A stretch of 64,000 nucleotides of DNA, from contig CBDDII010000002.1 of the NCBI GenBank assembly GCA_965228905.1, positions 372,001 through 436,000 on the forward strand, read 5' to 3'. A program made the position numbers and the translations under genes. Positions 24,373 to 32,571 of this stretch are shown in pieces. The notes under the pieces were generated by a model, which was given only the letters and a program-made list of their open reading frames with translations, was not told where the DNA came from and searched no databases. The DNA is from CALKXV01 sp965228905. Lineage in GTDB: Bacteria > Pseudomonadota > Alphaproteobacteria > Rhodobacterales > Rhodobacteraceae. Each line of letters starts with the position of its first letter. Position 1 is the first letter of the stretch.

Positions 24373-25497
24373 TTAAAAACCGACCGCGTCGCCAAGCGCA
24401 TCTTGGTGGTCGGGAATGTGGTGACTGTAGACCTTATAAATTGTCTTGAGCGACGTATTCGTCCAACGCGACACGGTGTCCGGGTCGATGCCCCTTTGAA
24501 GCATAAGCGTAATCGCTGTGTGTTTCATATTGTGCGGTGTAACACGCTTCTTGATCTTTGCTTCTTCAAGAACATTCCGAAACCCGGCCTTGATATCGTC
24601 AATGGGTTCGCCGCGATATGTGATGACATATTCCGAGTGCGCTTTAGGAAGTGTAAGAAGCGTCCACAGTCGAAAGTTTCCGGGGATCGGAATCTTGGGC
24701 CTTAGCTTGTTGCCGGAACCGACACCGAAATCAATCCACGTTCCTTCCACATATTCACCAGAAGCCCGTGTTCCAGCCTTCAACGCACCAACGTGAACCT
24801 GATCCCACGTCAGAGACAGGACAGCCTCTTTCCGCGCACCAGTTGCAACGGATATCAGCAAGAACAGTTCGACGTGATCGCGTCGGCCTTTGGAGCAACA
24901 ATCAAGCATGCGCTGCACTTCGTCGCGGGTCAGATATTCATCACGCGGTAGACCGTCGCTGACTTTGATTTTGAACTTGGGTTCGCAGGGCGTCCCATAG
25001 GTCTCTTCGACATGAGTCATCGCCGCCCGCAACAATCCAAGTTCTTTCTTGATGGTGGAGTCAGCAATCGGTTTGTTCACCTTGGGTTTCAAAGTCGGGT
25101 GGGTTTCCCATCGGTTATGCATCCGCCGCCACACTACATAGTCGTCAATGACGGGCTGCAATATTTGATCTGGGCGAAGGGGACCAAGCTTTTCTTTCGG
25201 TCTCATAGTTTGCGAGCGAAGGACTGTATGCTGGTGAGGTGACTTCTCGGCCCGTTTGTCTTCGAGGTATGTTTCAATGATCCAACCAACCGTCAGTGTG
25301 CTGGGAGGTTTTATCAGCTTCGCGTCGGCAACGATCTGCGGAAATAAGGCCTCAGCTTCCGCACGGTCCCGCGTGTTGGTTGACCGTCTTCGGGCCGGAC
25401 GTTTCGGATCATTGATGTCTGTCCATGCGACTTCCCAGATGCCATCCCGTCGCGTTCGAAGCCGAAAATTCTCTGTCAGATTTTGTGGTCTTGCCAT
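24373..25497 (-). CDS. int: Tyrosine recombinase/integrase
   Basis: A 374-residue phage-type integrase that would integrate and excise the element at tRNA-Gly. The SAM-like core-binding domain occupies ~65-170 and the catalytic domain ~185-370. Catalytic residues are R222 (TGARKEAVLSL), H322-x-x-K325-H326 (PHNMKHTAIT), W345 and the nucleophile Y357 (KVYSHH). Lysine stands where arginine II is usual. The gene lies 103 bp from the right repeat with its start toward the att site. Palindromes just upstream (25515-25543) may be its operator and arm sites. The ribosome site is weak. Confidence 0.93.
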   Translation of the reverse strand: MARPQNLTENFRLRTRRDGIWEVAWTDINDPKRPARRRSTNTRDRAEAEALFPQIVADAKLIKPPSTLTVGWIIETYLEDKRAEKSPHQHTVLRSQTMRPKEKLGPLRPDQILQPVIDDYVVWRRMHNRWETHPTLKPKVNKPIADSTIKKELGLLRAAMTHVEETYGTPCEPKFKIKVSDGLPRDEYLTRDEVQRMLDCCSKGRRDHVELFLLISVATGARKEAVLSLTWDQVHVGALKAGTRASGEYVEGTWIDFGVGSGNKLRPKIPIPGNFRLWTLLTLPKAHSEYVITYRGEPIDDIKAGFRNVLEEAKIKKRVTPHNMKHTAITLMLQRGIDPDTVSRWTNTSLKTIYKVYSHHIPDHQDALGDAVGF

Positions 25498-25514
25498 GCC
25501 AAAACCATAGGTTT

Positions 25515-25543
25515 CGCATGATTATCATGCAAGTTGCATGAAA
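25515..25543. promoter_or_regulatory. Palindromes upstream of the integrase (operator/arm sites)
   Basis: GCATGA-TTA-TCATGC (25515-25529) overlaps ATGCAAGTTGCATGAAAA (25526-25543). The latter matches the site inside the left end at 11003-11020. Position directly upstream of int and close to attR fits arm binding coupled to autoregulation. Confidence 0.45.
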
Positions 25544-25548
25544 ACGAA

Positions 25549-25568
25549 AGGCCTCCCGGTGGGAGGCC
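25549..25568 (-). terminator. Terminator downstream of tRNA-Gly
   Basis: GGCCTCCC-GGTG-GGGAGGCC, an 8-bp stem; on the - strand it is followed by TTTCGTTTTC. It would end the tRNA-Gly transcript before the integrase gene. It lies inside the element, so the element supplies the terminator. Confidence 0.65.
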
Positions 25569-25600
25569 CTTGTCGTAACCAACTGATATTGTTTGATTTT

Positions 25601-25649
25601 ATTGGAGCGGGCGATGAGATTCGAACTCACGACCCTAACCTTGGCAAGG
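25601..25649. repeat. Right attachment repeat (attR) within tRNA-Gly
   Basis: A 49-bp copy identical to 10860-10908, forming the 3' part of the intact tRNA gene up to and including the anticodon stem. Strand exchange probably occurs near the anticodon stem-loop, where the two copies end. Confidence 0.95.
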
Positions 25650-25677
25650 TTATGCTCTACCCCTGAGCTACGCCCGC
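25603..25677 (-). tRNA. tRNA-Gly (anticodon GCC)
   Basis: On the - strand the 75 nt fold as a complete cloverleaf: acceptor GCGGGCG/CGCCCGC, D stem GCTC/GAGC, anticodon stem TAACC/GGTTA with loop TTGCCAA (GCC), T stem GTGAG/CTCAT with TTCGAAT loop, and an encoded CCA end. It is the integration target of the element and remains intact after insertion. Confidence 0.97.
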
Positions 25678-25737
25678 GTCCATTTGGGTGAGCAGGAGGT
25701 AATTCCTCTGCGCGGTCACTGCAAGCGAAAAATGCAC

Positions 25738-26241
25738 TTATTTCACCCATTCTTCCGGGGTCGGGTTTTCGGTCAGGGTGCGGGCTATGCTGGCGGCCTG
25801 TTCCGGGGGCAGGGTTTCAAGGTGCTGCCGGGCTGCGAAGTTGCCGAAGAGCCGTCCATCGGGGGCCGTGAAGGACCAGTCGACGACTTCAGCGCGGGTG
25901 AAGTGTTGGGATGCGCCGGATCCCTGGCCTTCGCGGCGACCGTAGAAAGCGCCAGGAATCCTGCGCGGATCGGTTAACCAGACGAGGGTACCATCGCTGT
26001 TTCTGATGCGCAGAACGACCGTGGAGCTGACCGCCGTGTCGCCTTCCGGGATCAGGGCCAGCACATGGTCAAGATGCGTCTGCGCGGCAGCATGCGCTGC
26101 CGAAGGGTTCGGGAAAACGCCATTATCGTAGGCACTTGCATGACCCGTTCGGGCCAAGGCGTTTGTGTTGGCCGAGGCGACCAGCACTGCGAATATGGCC
26201 AGTCCGGCGAGGCGGGGGCGGGTGGGGTTTGCCTTGGGCAT
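25738..26241 (-). CDS. DUF2314-like secreted protein
   Basis: A 167-residue protein with a signal peptide (PRLAGLAIFAVLVASANTNALA), so likely periplasmic. The core fits the DUF2314 (YegJ-like) pattern: paired strands ending in DWSFTAPDGRLFGNFAARQHLETL and a C-terminal PTPEEWVK. The ATG at 26241 is preferred over one ten codons upstream because it gives a compact signal peptide. It is a divergent paralogue of the next gene and lies in tandem with it (53 bp apart). Function of the family is unknown. Confidence 0.75.
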   Translation of the reverse strand: MPKANPTRPRLAGLAIFAVLVASANTNALARTGHASAYDNGVFPNPSAAHAAAQTHLDHVLALIPEGDTAVSSTVVLRIRNSDGTLVWLTDPRRIPGAFYGRREGQGSGASQHFTRAEVVDWSFTAPDGRLFGNFAARQHLETLPPEQAASIARTLTENPTPEEWVK

Positions 26242-26293
26242 GGGCGTTGAGTAGGGGCCGGGGGTAAGCAAAGCGTTAACCCCGGCCAGAGCC

Positions 26294-26824
26294 TTACCAG
26301 TTGGCCGGAACCGGGTGTTCCGAGAGGGAGGCCGCGATCTGGGCGGCGGTTTCCTTGTCCAGATCGGCCAGCATCACACGGGTGGTGTAGCTGCCGTAAA
26401 GCCGCCCATCGGGGCCGCGCAGCATCCAGTCGCGGATCATGGGTTCCGTGAACTCGACCAGGTCGCCCGCCTGAGCGTCCATGTCGCGGGGGCGGTTGGC
26501 CAGAAGCCCCTTGAATTCGTTGCCGTCACGTCCGAAGGGGCCGACCCAGATCACCTCGTGCCCGCTGACGCCGTCGATGGTGACCGGAAAAGCGACCTTG
26601 ACCATCGCGCCTTCGGCTGCAACCCCTTGTTCATCAAGCACATTTGCAAAGAACGTCGGCAGGTGTTTCTGCGCTTCGGACTGGGCGTCGTTCATCGTCA
26701 TGTCGCCCTGGCCGTACTCGATGACATTGTCGGAACCGGCGGCATTTCCTGAAAAATCCGAGGCGAACCAGCCGAAAGCGGCACAGCCGCCGAAGAAGAC
26801 CAGCTTGATGAGTTGCGAATTCAT
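26294..26824 (-). CDS. DUF2314 domain-containing protein
   Basis: A 176-residue protein with an N-terminal hydrophobic segment (LIKLVFFGGCAAFGWFA), so membrane-anchored or exported. The DUF2314 core is clear: ANVLDEQGVAAEGAMVKVAFP, EVIWVGPF, RDWMLRGPDGRLYGSYTTRVML and the end HPVPANW. It is transcribed with its paralogue downstream. AGGGG precedes the ATG. The family's role is unknown. Confidence 0.82.
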   Translation of the reverse strand: MNSQLIKLVFFGGCAAFGWFASDFSGNAAGSDNVIEYGQGDMTMNDAQSEAQKHLPTFFANVLDEQGVAAEGAMVKVAFPVTIDGVSGHEVIWVGPFGRDGNEFKGLLANRPRDMDAQAGDLVEFTEPMIRDWMLRGPDGRLYGSYTTRVMLADLDKETAAQIAASLSEHPVPANW

Positions 26825-26894
26825 GGTGAACCCCTGTTTAAGACACGGTTCACTAAGGCCTTGGAAATGTGGCGAGTTTGGCCCGGTGCGTGGG

Positions 26895-27293
26895 CTATTC
26901 GGGGGCCGGATCGGCGAACTGGATCAGATCCCAACGGTTGCCAAAAGGGTCGCGCCAGACGGCAACGCGGCCGTAGGGCTCAATGCGCGGGGTTTCCTCG
27001 AAAGTTACGCCGTTTTCGGACAAGCGTTTGTAATCACGATTGAAATCCAAGGTTTCAAGGAACAGCCAGACGCGCCCGCCACCCTGTGTGCCGATGGTTC
27101 TTTCCTGTTCGGGCGTGGCGGCGCGGGCAAGGAGGATGGCGGTTTCGGCACCGGGGGGTGCGACGCGGACCCAGCGTTTGCCACCGCCGAGATCGCTGTC
27201 TTCGAGAAGGTCGAAGCCGATGCCGGTGAAGAAGGCGATGGCCGTGTCATAGTCGGGCACGATCAGCGAAACGAGGGCGAGGCGGTGCGGCAT
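26895..27293 (-). CDS. VOC (glyoxalase/bleomycin-resistance) family protein
   Basis: A 132-residue single vicinal-oxygen-chelate domain. It starts MPHRLALVSLIVPDYDTAIAFF, with the conserved first-strand pattern and a candidate metal histidine at position 3, and ends with EPYGRVAVWRDPFGNRWDLIQF, the classic final repeat with the metal glutamate. AAAGGA lies upstream of the ATG at 27293; a longer frame exists but lacks homology. Substrate unknown: such small VOC proteins include lactoylglutathione lyases and resistance proteins. Confidence 0.85.
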   Translation of the reverse strand: MPHRLALVSLIVPDYDTAIAFFTGIGFDLLEDSDLGGGKRWVRVAPPGAETAILLARAATPEQERTIGTQGGGRVWLFLETLDFNRDYKRLSENGVTFEETPRIEPYGRVAVWRDPFGNRWDLIQFADPAPE

Positions 27294-27388
27294 TCGGGAT
27301 CCTTTCCAAGGCTTGATGCAAGTCTGGCGCAGGCTGCCAGGGCATGAAAGATGAACCTGCCGTTCGTTGCCGGATCGCCGAAAATCCA

Positions 27389-27441
27389 ACGTCGGTATTA
27401 CGTCGGTATCGCGTCGGTATTGCGTCGGTATGACGTCGGTG
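27389..27441. repeat. 11-bp tandem repeat, about five copies
   Basis: Consecutive units RCGTCGGTATN: 27389-27399, 27400-27410, 27411-27421, 27422-27432 and a partial at 27433-27441. It lies in the 466-bp gap between the VOC gene and pyc, in which I see no gene. Confidence 0.85.
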
Positions 27442-27603
27442 CCCGAATTGGCGCGGATCGGGATGCAGGAAATGCCGGGGCGGCGTTAGGGGGTGTTAAG
27501 GGAGCGTTGATCGGGGCGGTCCGTTGCGGGGGAGGATTGGCGGTGGTGGAGTGGGGGCATCGGTCGCTGTGGGAACTGGACTTCTGCTTTGTGCCCATTA
27601 CGA

Positions 27604-27692
27604 CGGCCTCCCCCTCGATCCCCCACCGAAACGGAGGGGGAGGCGGCACCTTTGAGGTCAGCGCCTCCCCTCTCCCACCGGGAGAGGGGAGG
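27604..27692. repeat. Two adjacent GC-rich palindromes downstream of pyc
   Basis: GCCTCCCCCTC (27604-27614) pairs with 27632-27642; CCTCCCCTCTCCC (27664-27676) pairs with 27680-27692 across an ACC loop, a perfect 13-bp stem. Both resemble REP-type extragenic palindromes and may end or stabilise the pyc transcript. No U-tract. Confidence 0.7.
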
Positions 27693-27759
27693 TCCGCTTC
27701 GTCTCGCGTAGCTGGCACGGCTTGGCGAGAAGGTCGGGAACGTCCCCTGGACCCGGCCG

Positions 27760-30700
27760 TCACTCCAACTCGACCAGCAAATCCTTCGCGTCGATCTGGG
27801 CGCCCGGTGTCACATGCACCGCTTTCACTTTGGCGTCGCGGTCGGCGTGGATGCCGGTTTCCATCTTCATCGCTTCGATGGTCACCAGAAGATCGCCCGC
27901 CTTGATCTCGGCACCGTCCTGCACGGCGACGGTGGCGATGACGCCGGGCATGGGGGCGCCGATGTGGTTTTCGTTGCCGGGGTCGGCCTTGGCACGCGCG
28001 GCGGCGGCACCCGAGACCGAGCGGTCCGGCACGCGGATCTGGCGGGGCTGGCCGTTCAACTCGAAGAAGACCTTGACCTCGCCCTCTTCGTTGGTGTCCG
28101 AGATCGCCTGCATCCGGATTTCAAGGGTCACGCCCGGGTCGATCTCGACCGAGATCTCCTGGCTTGGTTTCATGCCGTAGAAATAGGTGTGGGTCGGCAG
28201 GGTGCGCACGGGGCCGTAGGTGGCGTGGCGCTCAAGATAATCCTCGAAAACCTTGGGGTACATCATGTATCCCATCAGGTCTTCGTCGTCGATGTCCTGG
28301 TCGAACTTCTGGGCAAGGCTCGTGCGTTCCTTTTCAAGGTCGGCGGCTTTTAGAAGCGAGCCGGGGCGCACGGTTATCGGTTCCTCGTCTTTCAGCACCT
28401 TCTTGACGATGGCGGGCGGGAAGCCGCCGGGGGCCTGGCCAACATGGCCTTTCATCAGGGTGATGACGCTGTCGGGGAATGAGAAATCGGTTTCCGGTTT
28501 CAAAAGCTCTTCGGTGGTCATGCCCTGGCTGACCAGCATGAGGGCAAGGTCGCCGACGGTCTTGGCGATTGGGGTCACCTTGATGACGTCGCCGAACATC
28601 TGGTTGACGTCGGCATAGGCGCGGGCGACTTCGTGCCAGCGTTCTTCGAGGCCCATGGAACGGGCCTGGGCCTTGAGGTTGGTGAACTGGCCGCCGGGCA
28701 TTTCGTGGAGGTAGACCTCGGACGATGGCGACTGCATCCCGGATTCGAAGGCGACGTAGTGGGTGCGAACCGCCTCCCAGTAGTTCGAGATCTCGCGGAT
28801 GGCCGAGATGTCGAGGCCGGTGTCGCGGTCTTCGCCCTTGAGGGATTCGACGACTGTGCCGACGGTGGCTTGCGAGGTGTTGCCGGAGAGCGCGTCCATC
28901 GCGCAGTCGACGGCGTCGACGCCCGCCTCGGCGGCGGCGAGGATCGAGGCGCAGGCGATGCCGGCGGTGTCGTGGGTGTGGAAGTGGACGGGCAGGCCGG
29001 TTTCTTCCTTCAGCGCCTTCACCAGCACCTTGGCGGCTTTCGGTTTGACGAGGCCGCCCATGTCTTTCAGGCCAAGGACGTGTGTGCCGGCCTTTTGCAG
29101 TTCCTTGGCCATGTCGACGTAGTATTTCAGGTCGTATTTGGCCCGGTTCGGATCGTGGATGTCGCCGGTGTAGCAGATCGCGCCTTCGAGGAGCTTGCCG
29201 CTTTCAAGGACGGCATCCATCGAGACGCGCATGTTCTCGGTCCAGTTCAGGGGATCGAAGACGCGGAAGACGTCGACGCCGGTTTCGGCGGCCTGTTTGA
29301 CGAAGCCCTGGACCACGTTGTCGGGGTAATTGGTGTAGCCGACGCCGTTCGATCCGCGCAGTAGCATCTGGGTCATCAGGTTGGGCATGGCGCGGCGGAG
29401 GTCGCGCAGTCGTTGCCAGGGGCATTCCTGAAGGAACCGGTAGGCGACGTCGAATGTGGCCCCGCCCCAGCATTCGACGCTGAAGAGGCCCGGAAGGTTG
29501 GCGGCATAGGCGGGGGCGACGTTTATCATGTCGATCGAGCGCATCCGGGTGGCCAGGAGGGACTGCGGCGCGTCGCGCATGGTGGTGTCGGTGATCAGAA
29601 GCTGTTTCTGGTCGAGCATCCACTTGGCGACGGCCTCAGGCCCCTTGTCGACCAGGATGTCGCGGACGCCGGGTGCCGGCACCTTGGCGCGAAGATCGGG
29701 TGCGGTCGGAATGCGGGCTTCGGCGGGCGGGCGCGGGCGGCCCTTGGTTTCGGGATGGCCGTTGACGGTGACGTCGGCAAGATAGTTCAGGATGCGCGTG
29801 GCGCGGTCGCGATTGGCCTTGAATTCGAACAGCTCGGGCGTCTCGTCGATGAACTTGGTGTGGTATTCGTAGTTGAGGAAGGTCGGGTGCTTCAGCAGGT
29901 TTTCGACGAAGGCGATGTTCGTTGAAACGCCCCGGATGCGGAATTCACGCAAAGCACGGTCCATCCGGGCGATGGCGGCTTCGGGCGTGGGGGCCCAGGC
30001 GGTGACCTTTTCCAGAAGGGAGTCGTAATAGCGGGTGATGACGGCGCCCGAATAGGCGGTGCCGCCGTCCAGCCGGATGCCCATGCCGGTGGCACCCCGA
30101 TAGGCGGTGATGCGGCCATAGTCGGGGATGAAGTTGTTCGTCGGATCTTCGGTGGTGATGCGGCACTGGATGGCGTGACCATTCAACTGCACGTCGTATT
30201 GCGAGGCGGTGCCGGTGGCTTCGACCAGCGATTTGCCCTCGGCGATCTTGATCTGGGCCTGCACGATGTCGATGCCGGTGACCTCTTCGGTCACGGTGTG
30301 TTCGACCTGTACGCGGGGGTTCACCTCGATGAAGTAGAATTCGCCCGAATCCATATCCATCAGGAATTCGATGGTTCCGGCGCATTCGTAGTTCACCTGT
30401 TCGGCGATCCTTTTGCCCAAGCCGCAGATCTTTTCGCGTTGCGCTTCGGACAGATAGGGCGCGGGGGCGCGTTCGACGACCTTCTGGTTGCGGCGCTGGA
30501 CGGAACAATCGCGTTCCCAAAGGTGATAGATGTTCCCGTTCTTGTCGCCGAGGATCTGAACCTCGACGTGGCGGGCGCGCTGGATCATCTTTTCAAGATA
30601 GCCTTCGCCATTGCCGAAGGCGGCCTCGGCCTCGCGGCGGCCTTCCAGCACTTTTTCTTCAAGCTCGTCTTCGGAAAGGATCGGGCGCATCCCGCGCCCG

Positions 30701-31200
30701 CCGCCGCCCCAGGAGGCCTTGAGCATCATCGGATAGCCAACCTCGGCGGCCTGTTTCCGAATCTTCTTCATGTCGTCGCCAAGGACTTCGGTCGCCGGGA
30801 TCACCGGCACGCCGGCCTTGATGGCGACTTTGCGGGCCGAGGCCTTGTCGCCGAGGGCACGCATGGTTTCGGCCTTGGGGCCGATGAAGGTGATGCCGTT
30901 CGCGGCGCAGGCTTCGACCAGATCGGGGTTTTCCGACAGAAGGCCATAGCCGGGATGGATGGCATCTGCGCCGCATTGCAGCGCGACGCGAATGATCTCG
31001 TCGATTGAAAGATAGGCGGCGACGGGGCCAAGGCCCTTGCCGATCAGGTAGGCCTCGTCCGCCTTGAAGCGGTGCAGGCAAAGTTTGTCCTCTTCTGCAT
31101 AAACCGCGACGGTGCGTTTTCCCAGTTCGTTCGCGGCCCGCATGACGCGGATGGCGATTTCGCCCCGGTTGGCAATGAGGATTTTCTTGAACTCGGCCAT
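27760..31200 (-). CDS. pyc: Pyruvate carboxylase
   Basis: A full-length 1146-residue biotin enzyme that makes oxaloacetate from pyruvate, bicarbonate and ATP to refill the TCA cycle. Order: biotin carboxylase domain (KILIANRGEIAIRVMRA at the N-terminus, ATP-grasp loop GGGGRGMRP), carboxyltransferase domain beginning DTTMRDAPQSLLATRMR with the carbamylated-lysine motif GLKDMGG, the tetramerisation linker, and a C-terminal biotinyl domain with EAMKMETG (biotin-lysine K1112). It stands alone on the - strand with 150 bp upstream for its promoter. Confidence 0.98.
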   Translation of the reverse strand: MAEFKKILIANRGEIAIRVMRAANELGKRTVAVYAEEDKLCLHRFKADEAYLIGKGLGPVAAYLSIDEIIRVALQCGADAIHPGYGLLSENPDLVEACAANGITFIGPKAETMRALGDKASARKVAIKAGVPVIPATEVLGDDMKKIRKQAAEVGYPMMLKASWGGGGRGMRPILSEDELEEKVLEGRREAEAAFGNGEGYLEKMIQRARHVEVQILGDKNGNIYHLWERDCSVQRRNQKVVERAPAPYLSEAQREKICGLGKRIAEQVNYECAGTIEFLMDMDSGEFYFIEVNPRVQVEHTVTEEVTGIDIVQAQIKIAEGKSLVEATGTASQYDVQLNGHAIQCRITTEDPTNNFIPDYGRITAYRGATGMGIRLDGGTAYSGAVITRYYDSLLEKVTAWAPTPEAAIARMDRALREFRIRGVSTNIAFVENLLKHPTFLNYEYHTKFIDETPELFEFKANRDRATRILNYLADVTVNGHPETKGRPRPPAEARIPTAPDLRAKVPAPGVRDILVDKGPEAVAKWMLDQKQLLITDTTMRDAPQSLLATRMRSIDMINVAPAYAANLPGLFSVECWGGATFDVAYRFLQECPWQRLRDLRRAMPNLMTQMLLRGSNGVGYTNYPDNVVQGFVKQAAETGVDVFRVFDPLNWTENMRVSMDAVLESGKLLEGAICYTGDIHDPNRAKYDLKYYVDMAKELQKAGTHVLGLKDMGGLVKPKAAKVLVKALKEETGLPVHFHTHDTAGIACASILAAAEAGVDAVDCAMDALSGNTSQATVGTVVESLKGEDRDTGLDISAIREISNYWEAVRTHYVAFESGMQSPSSEVYLHEMPGGQFTNLKAQARSMGLEERWHEVARAYADVNQMFGDVIKVTPIAKTVGDLALMLVSQGMTTEELLKPETDFSFPDSVITLMKGHVGQAPGGFPPAIVKKVLKDEEPITVRPGSLLKAADLEKERTSLAQKFDQDIDDEDLMGYMMYPKVFEDYLERHATYGPVRTLPTHTYFYGMKPSQEISVEIDPGVTLEIRMQAISDTNEEGEVKVFFELNGQPRQIRVPDRSVSGAAAARAKADPGNENHIGAPMPGVIATVAVQDGAEIKAGDLLVTIEAMKMETGIHADRDAKVKAVHVTPGAQIDAKDLLVELE

Positions 31201-31350
31201 GGTCGCACCTTCTTTTCGCAGTTGCAGAAAATGTTAGCGGTCGCAGGCGTATTGAGCAATGGGGATCTGAGGCGGCAGGCACCGGACGAGGCTGCGCAAC
31301 CCTGTCGGCTTACGCAGCTTTCAGCGCGGAAAGTTTGGTGCTTTCGGCTC

Positions 31351-32517
31351 TCAGGTGGTGATCGCGGCGGCGAGGATCTTGCAGGTTTCCTCCAGCGCCC
31401 TGACGTGATCCATCATCCAGGGATCGTCTTCGGTCGCAACCTCGCGGGCGGCTTTCGCCGCGGCCCCGATGACATCAAGGGGCAAACGGCCGTGGGCGTC
31501 TTTCTGAGACGGGTTGGCCCCCTTTTCGAGCAGCAGGCGCACGACGTCGGGTTTCGGGGCGGCCAGCATGAGCGGGGTGAAACCGGCGAGTTTCTCAGGC
31601 TCGAAATCCGGAAGGATCGGGGCGGTGATGTCGCCACCGGCGGCTATGATACCGGCAACGCGCGCCGCATCGCCCTGGATCACGGCGCGGTGGATCGGCA
31701 TCCAGTTGCTGTGGGGTGTTACGTGGTGCGGATCGACGCGGTGACTTGCCAGAAGCGTCATGAGTTCCACCTCGGATTCCGGCGTCACCGTCTCGGGGTG
31801 GTGATAGCCCATGGCCCATGACAGGGCGTTGTCGCCCTGGAAATGGATCACGCGCACGTCGGCACCGGCCTTGATCAGTCGTTCGATCTTTTCGGCGGTG
31901 CGACCGGGTGCGTCGAGCGCGGCGAGAAGCGCGGTATGGGCGCTTTCGCCGCTTGGCGTGTTCAGGTCTTCGCCGGATGCGATGAACTGGCCGATGGCAC
32001 CGGGCGTGCCCTTGGCGATTTCCGCATAGGGGTCGGGCAGGGCCGGTTGCTGATCGCCCTTGAGGCCAAGTGCGGCAATAAGCTCGATCATCTCGGGATC
32101 GTTGGCGTCGATGTCTGCAACGTAGTCTTCATCGTCGGCGAACTCGAAATCGTCATCGTCGTTGAAGGCTTCGATGTCTTCGGGCGAGGGAACGCCGGCG
32201 ATCTTGCTGTGATCCAGAGGCACGCCTGCGTCGATCAACAGCCGGGCGCGTTCCATGTCGCCGACCCAGAGAGCGGCATCGACCTTGTGGGCATGAATGC
32301 CGATCTTGGCGTTTTCGCCCATCAGGTTGGCCAGATCCTGCTCGATACCGGGCATGTCGACTCCGGTGGCCTCGACGATGCTGCCAAGGTCGCCGATCAG
32401 CGAATCCAGTGCCTGACTGTCGCCCGAAGCGCCAGCTTCGCTGACTTTCTGGACGATGTTCATGATGGCGGCGAGGCCCTGGTCGGGGCTCATCTTGTCG
32501 GTGTTTTCGTCGGCCAT
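31351..32517 (-). CDS. Ankyrin-repeat protein
   Basis: A 388-residue acidic protein. After a helical N-terminal ~75 residues come ankyrin units spread through the protein, recognisable in AALWVGDMERARLLIDAGVPLD, SAHTALLAALDAPGRTAEKIERLIKAGADV and FTPLMLAAPKPDVVRLLLEKGANPS. There is a strongly acidic insert (FNDDDDFEFADDEDYVADIDANDPE). No signal peptide, so cytoplasmic and probably a protein-binding scaffold. It is 54 bp downstream of the FMN dehydrogenase gene on the same strand, so they may share a transcript. Partner unknown. Confidence 0.82.
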   Translation of the reverse strand: MADENTDKMSPDQGLAAIMNIVQKVSEAGASGDSQALDSLIGDLGSIVEATGVDMPGIEQDLANLMGENAKIGIHAHKVDAALWVGDMERARLLIDAGVPLDHSKIAGVPSPEDIEAFNDDDDFEFADDEDYVADIDANDPEMIELIAALGLKGDQQPALPDPYAEIAKGTPGAIGQFIASGEDLNTPSGESAHTALLAALDAPGRTAEKIERLIKAGADVRVIHFQGDNALSWAMGYHHPETVTPESEVELMTLLASHRVDPHHVTPHSNWMPIHRAVIQGDAARVAGIIAAGGDITAPILPDFEPEKLAGFTPLMLAAPKPDVVRLLLEKGANPSQKDAHGRLPLDVIGAAAKAAREVATEDDPWMMDHVRALEETCKILAAAITT

Positions 32518-32571
32518 TCCCGGTCCTTTCTCAGGATATGGGGGAAGGCATTGCCGGAAAATCAGGCGGTT

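Larger units (their letters stand above)
10860..25649. mobile_element. Integrated phage-satellite-like element in tRNA-Gly(GCC)
   Basis: A 14.8-kb element bounded by a perfect 49-bp direct repeat (10860-10908 and 25601-25649) that is the 3' half of tRNA-Gly(GCC) through its anticodon stem. The intact tRNA is on the right and the tyrosine integrase gene lies next to it, the usual arrangement for tRNA-targeting islands. Contents from right to left: integrase, a seven-gene operon of small proteins including a terminase-small-subunit-like one, primase-helicase, iteron region, serine recombinase, lone tail tape-measure gene, then two AT-richer cargo genes on the opposite strand. No capsid, portal, large terminase or lysis gene is visible. 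Phage-satellite status is inference. Confidence 0.9.

Noticed and set aside
27351..27905. Open frame on the + strand spanning the gap and the pyc 3' end
   Set aside because: It reads through the tandem repeat and palindromes and overlaps the coding end of pyc; no domain or ribosome site.
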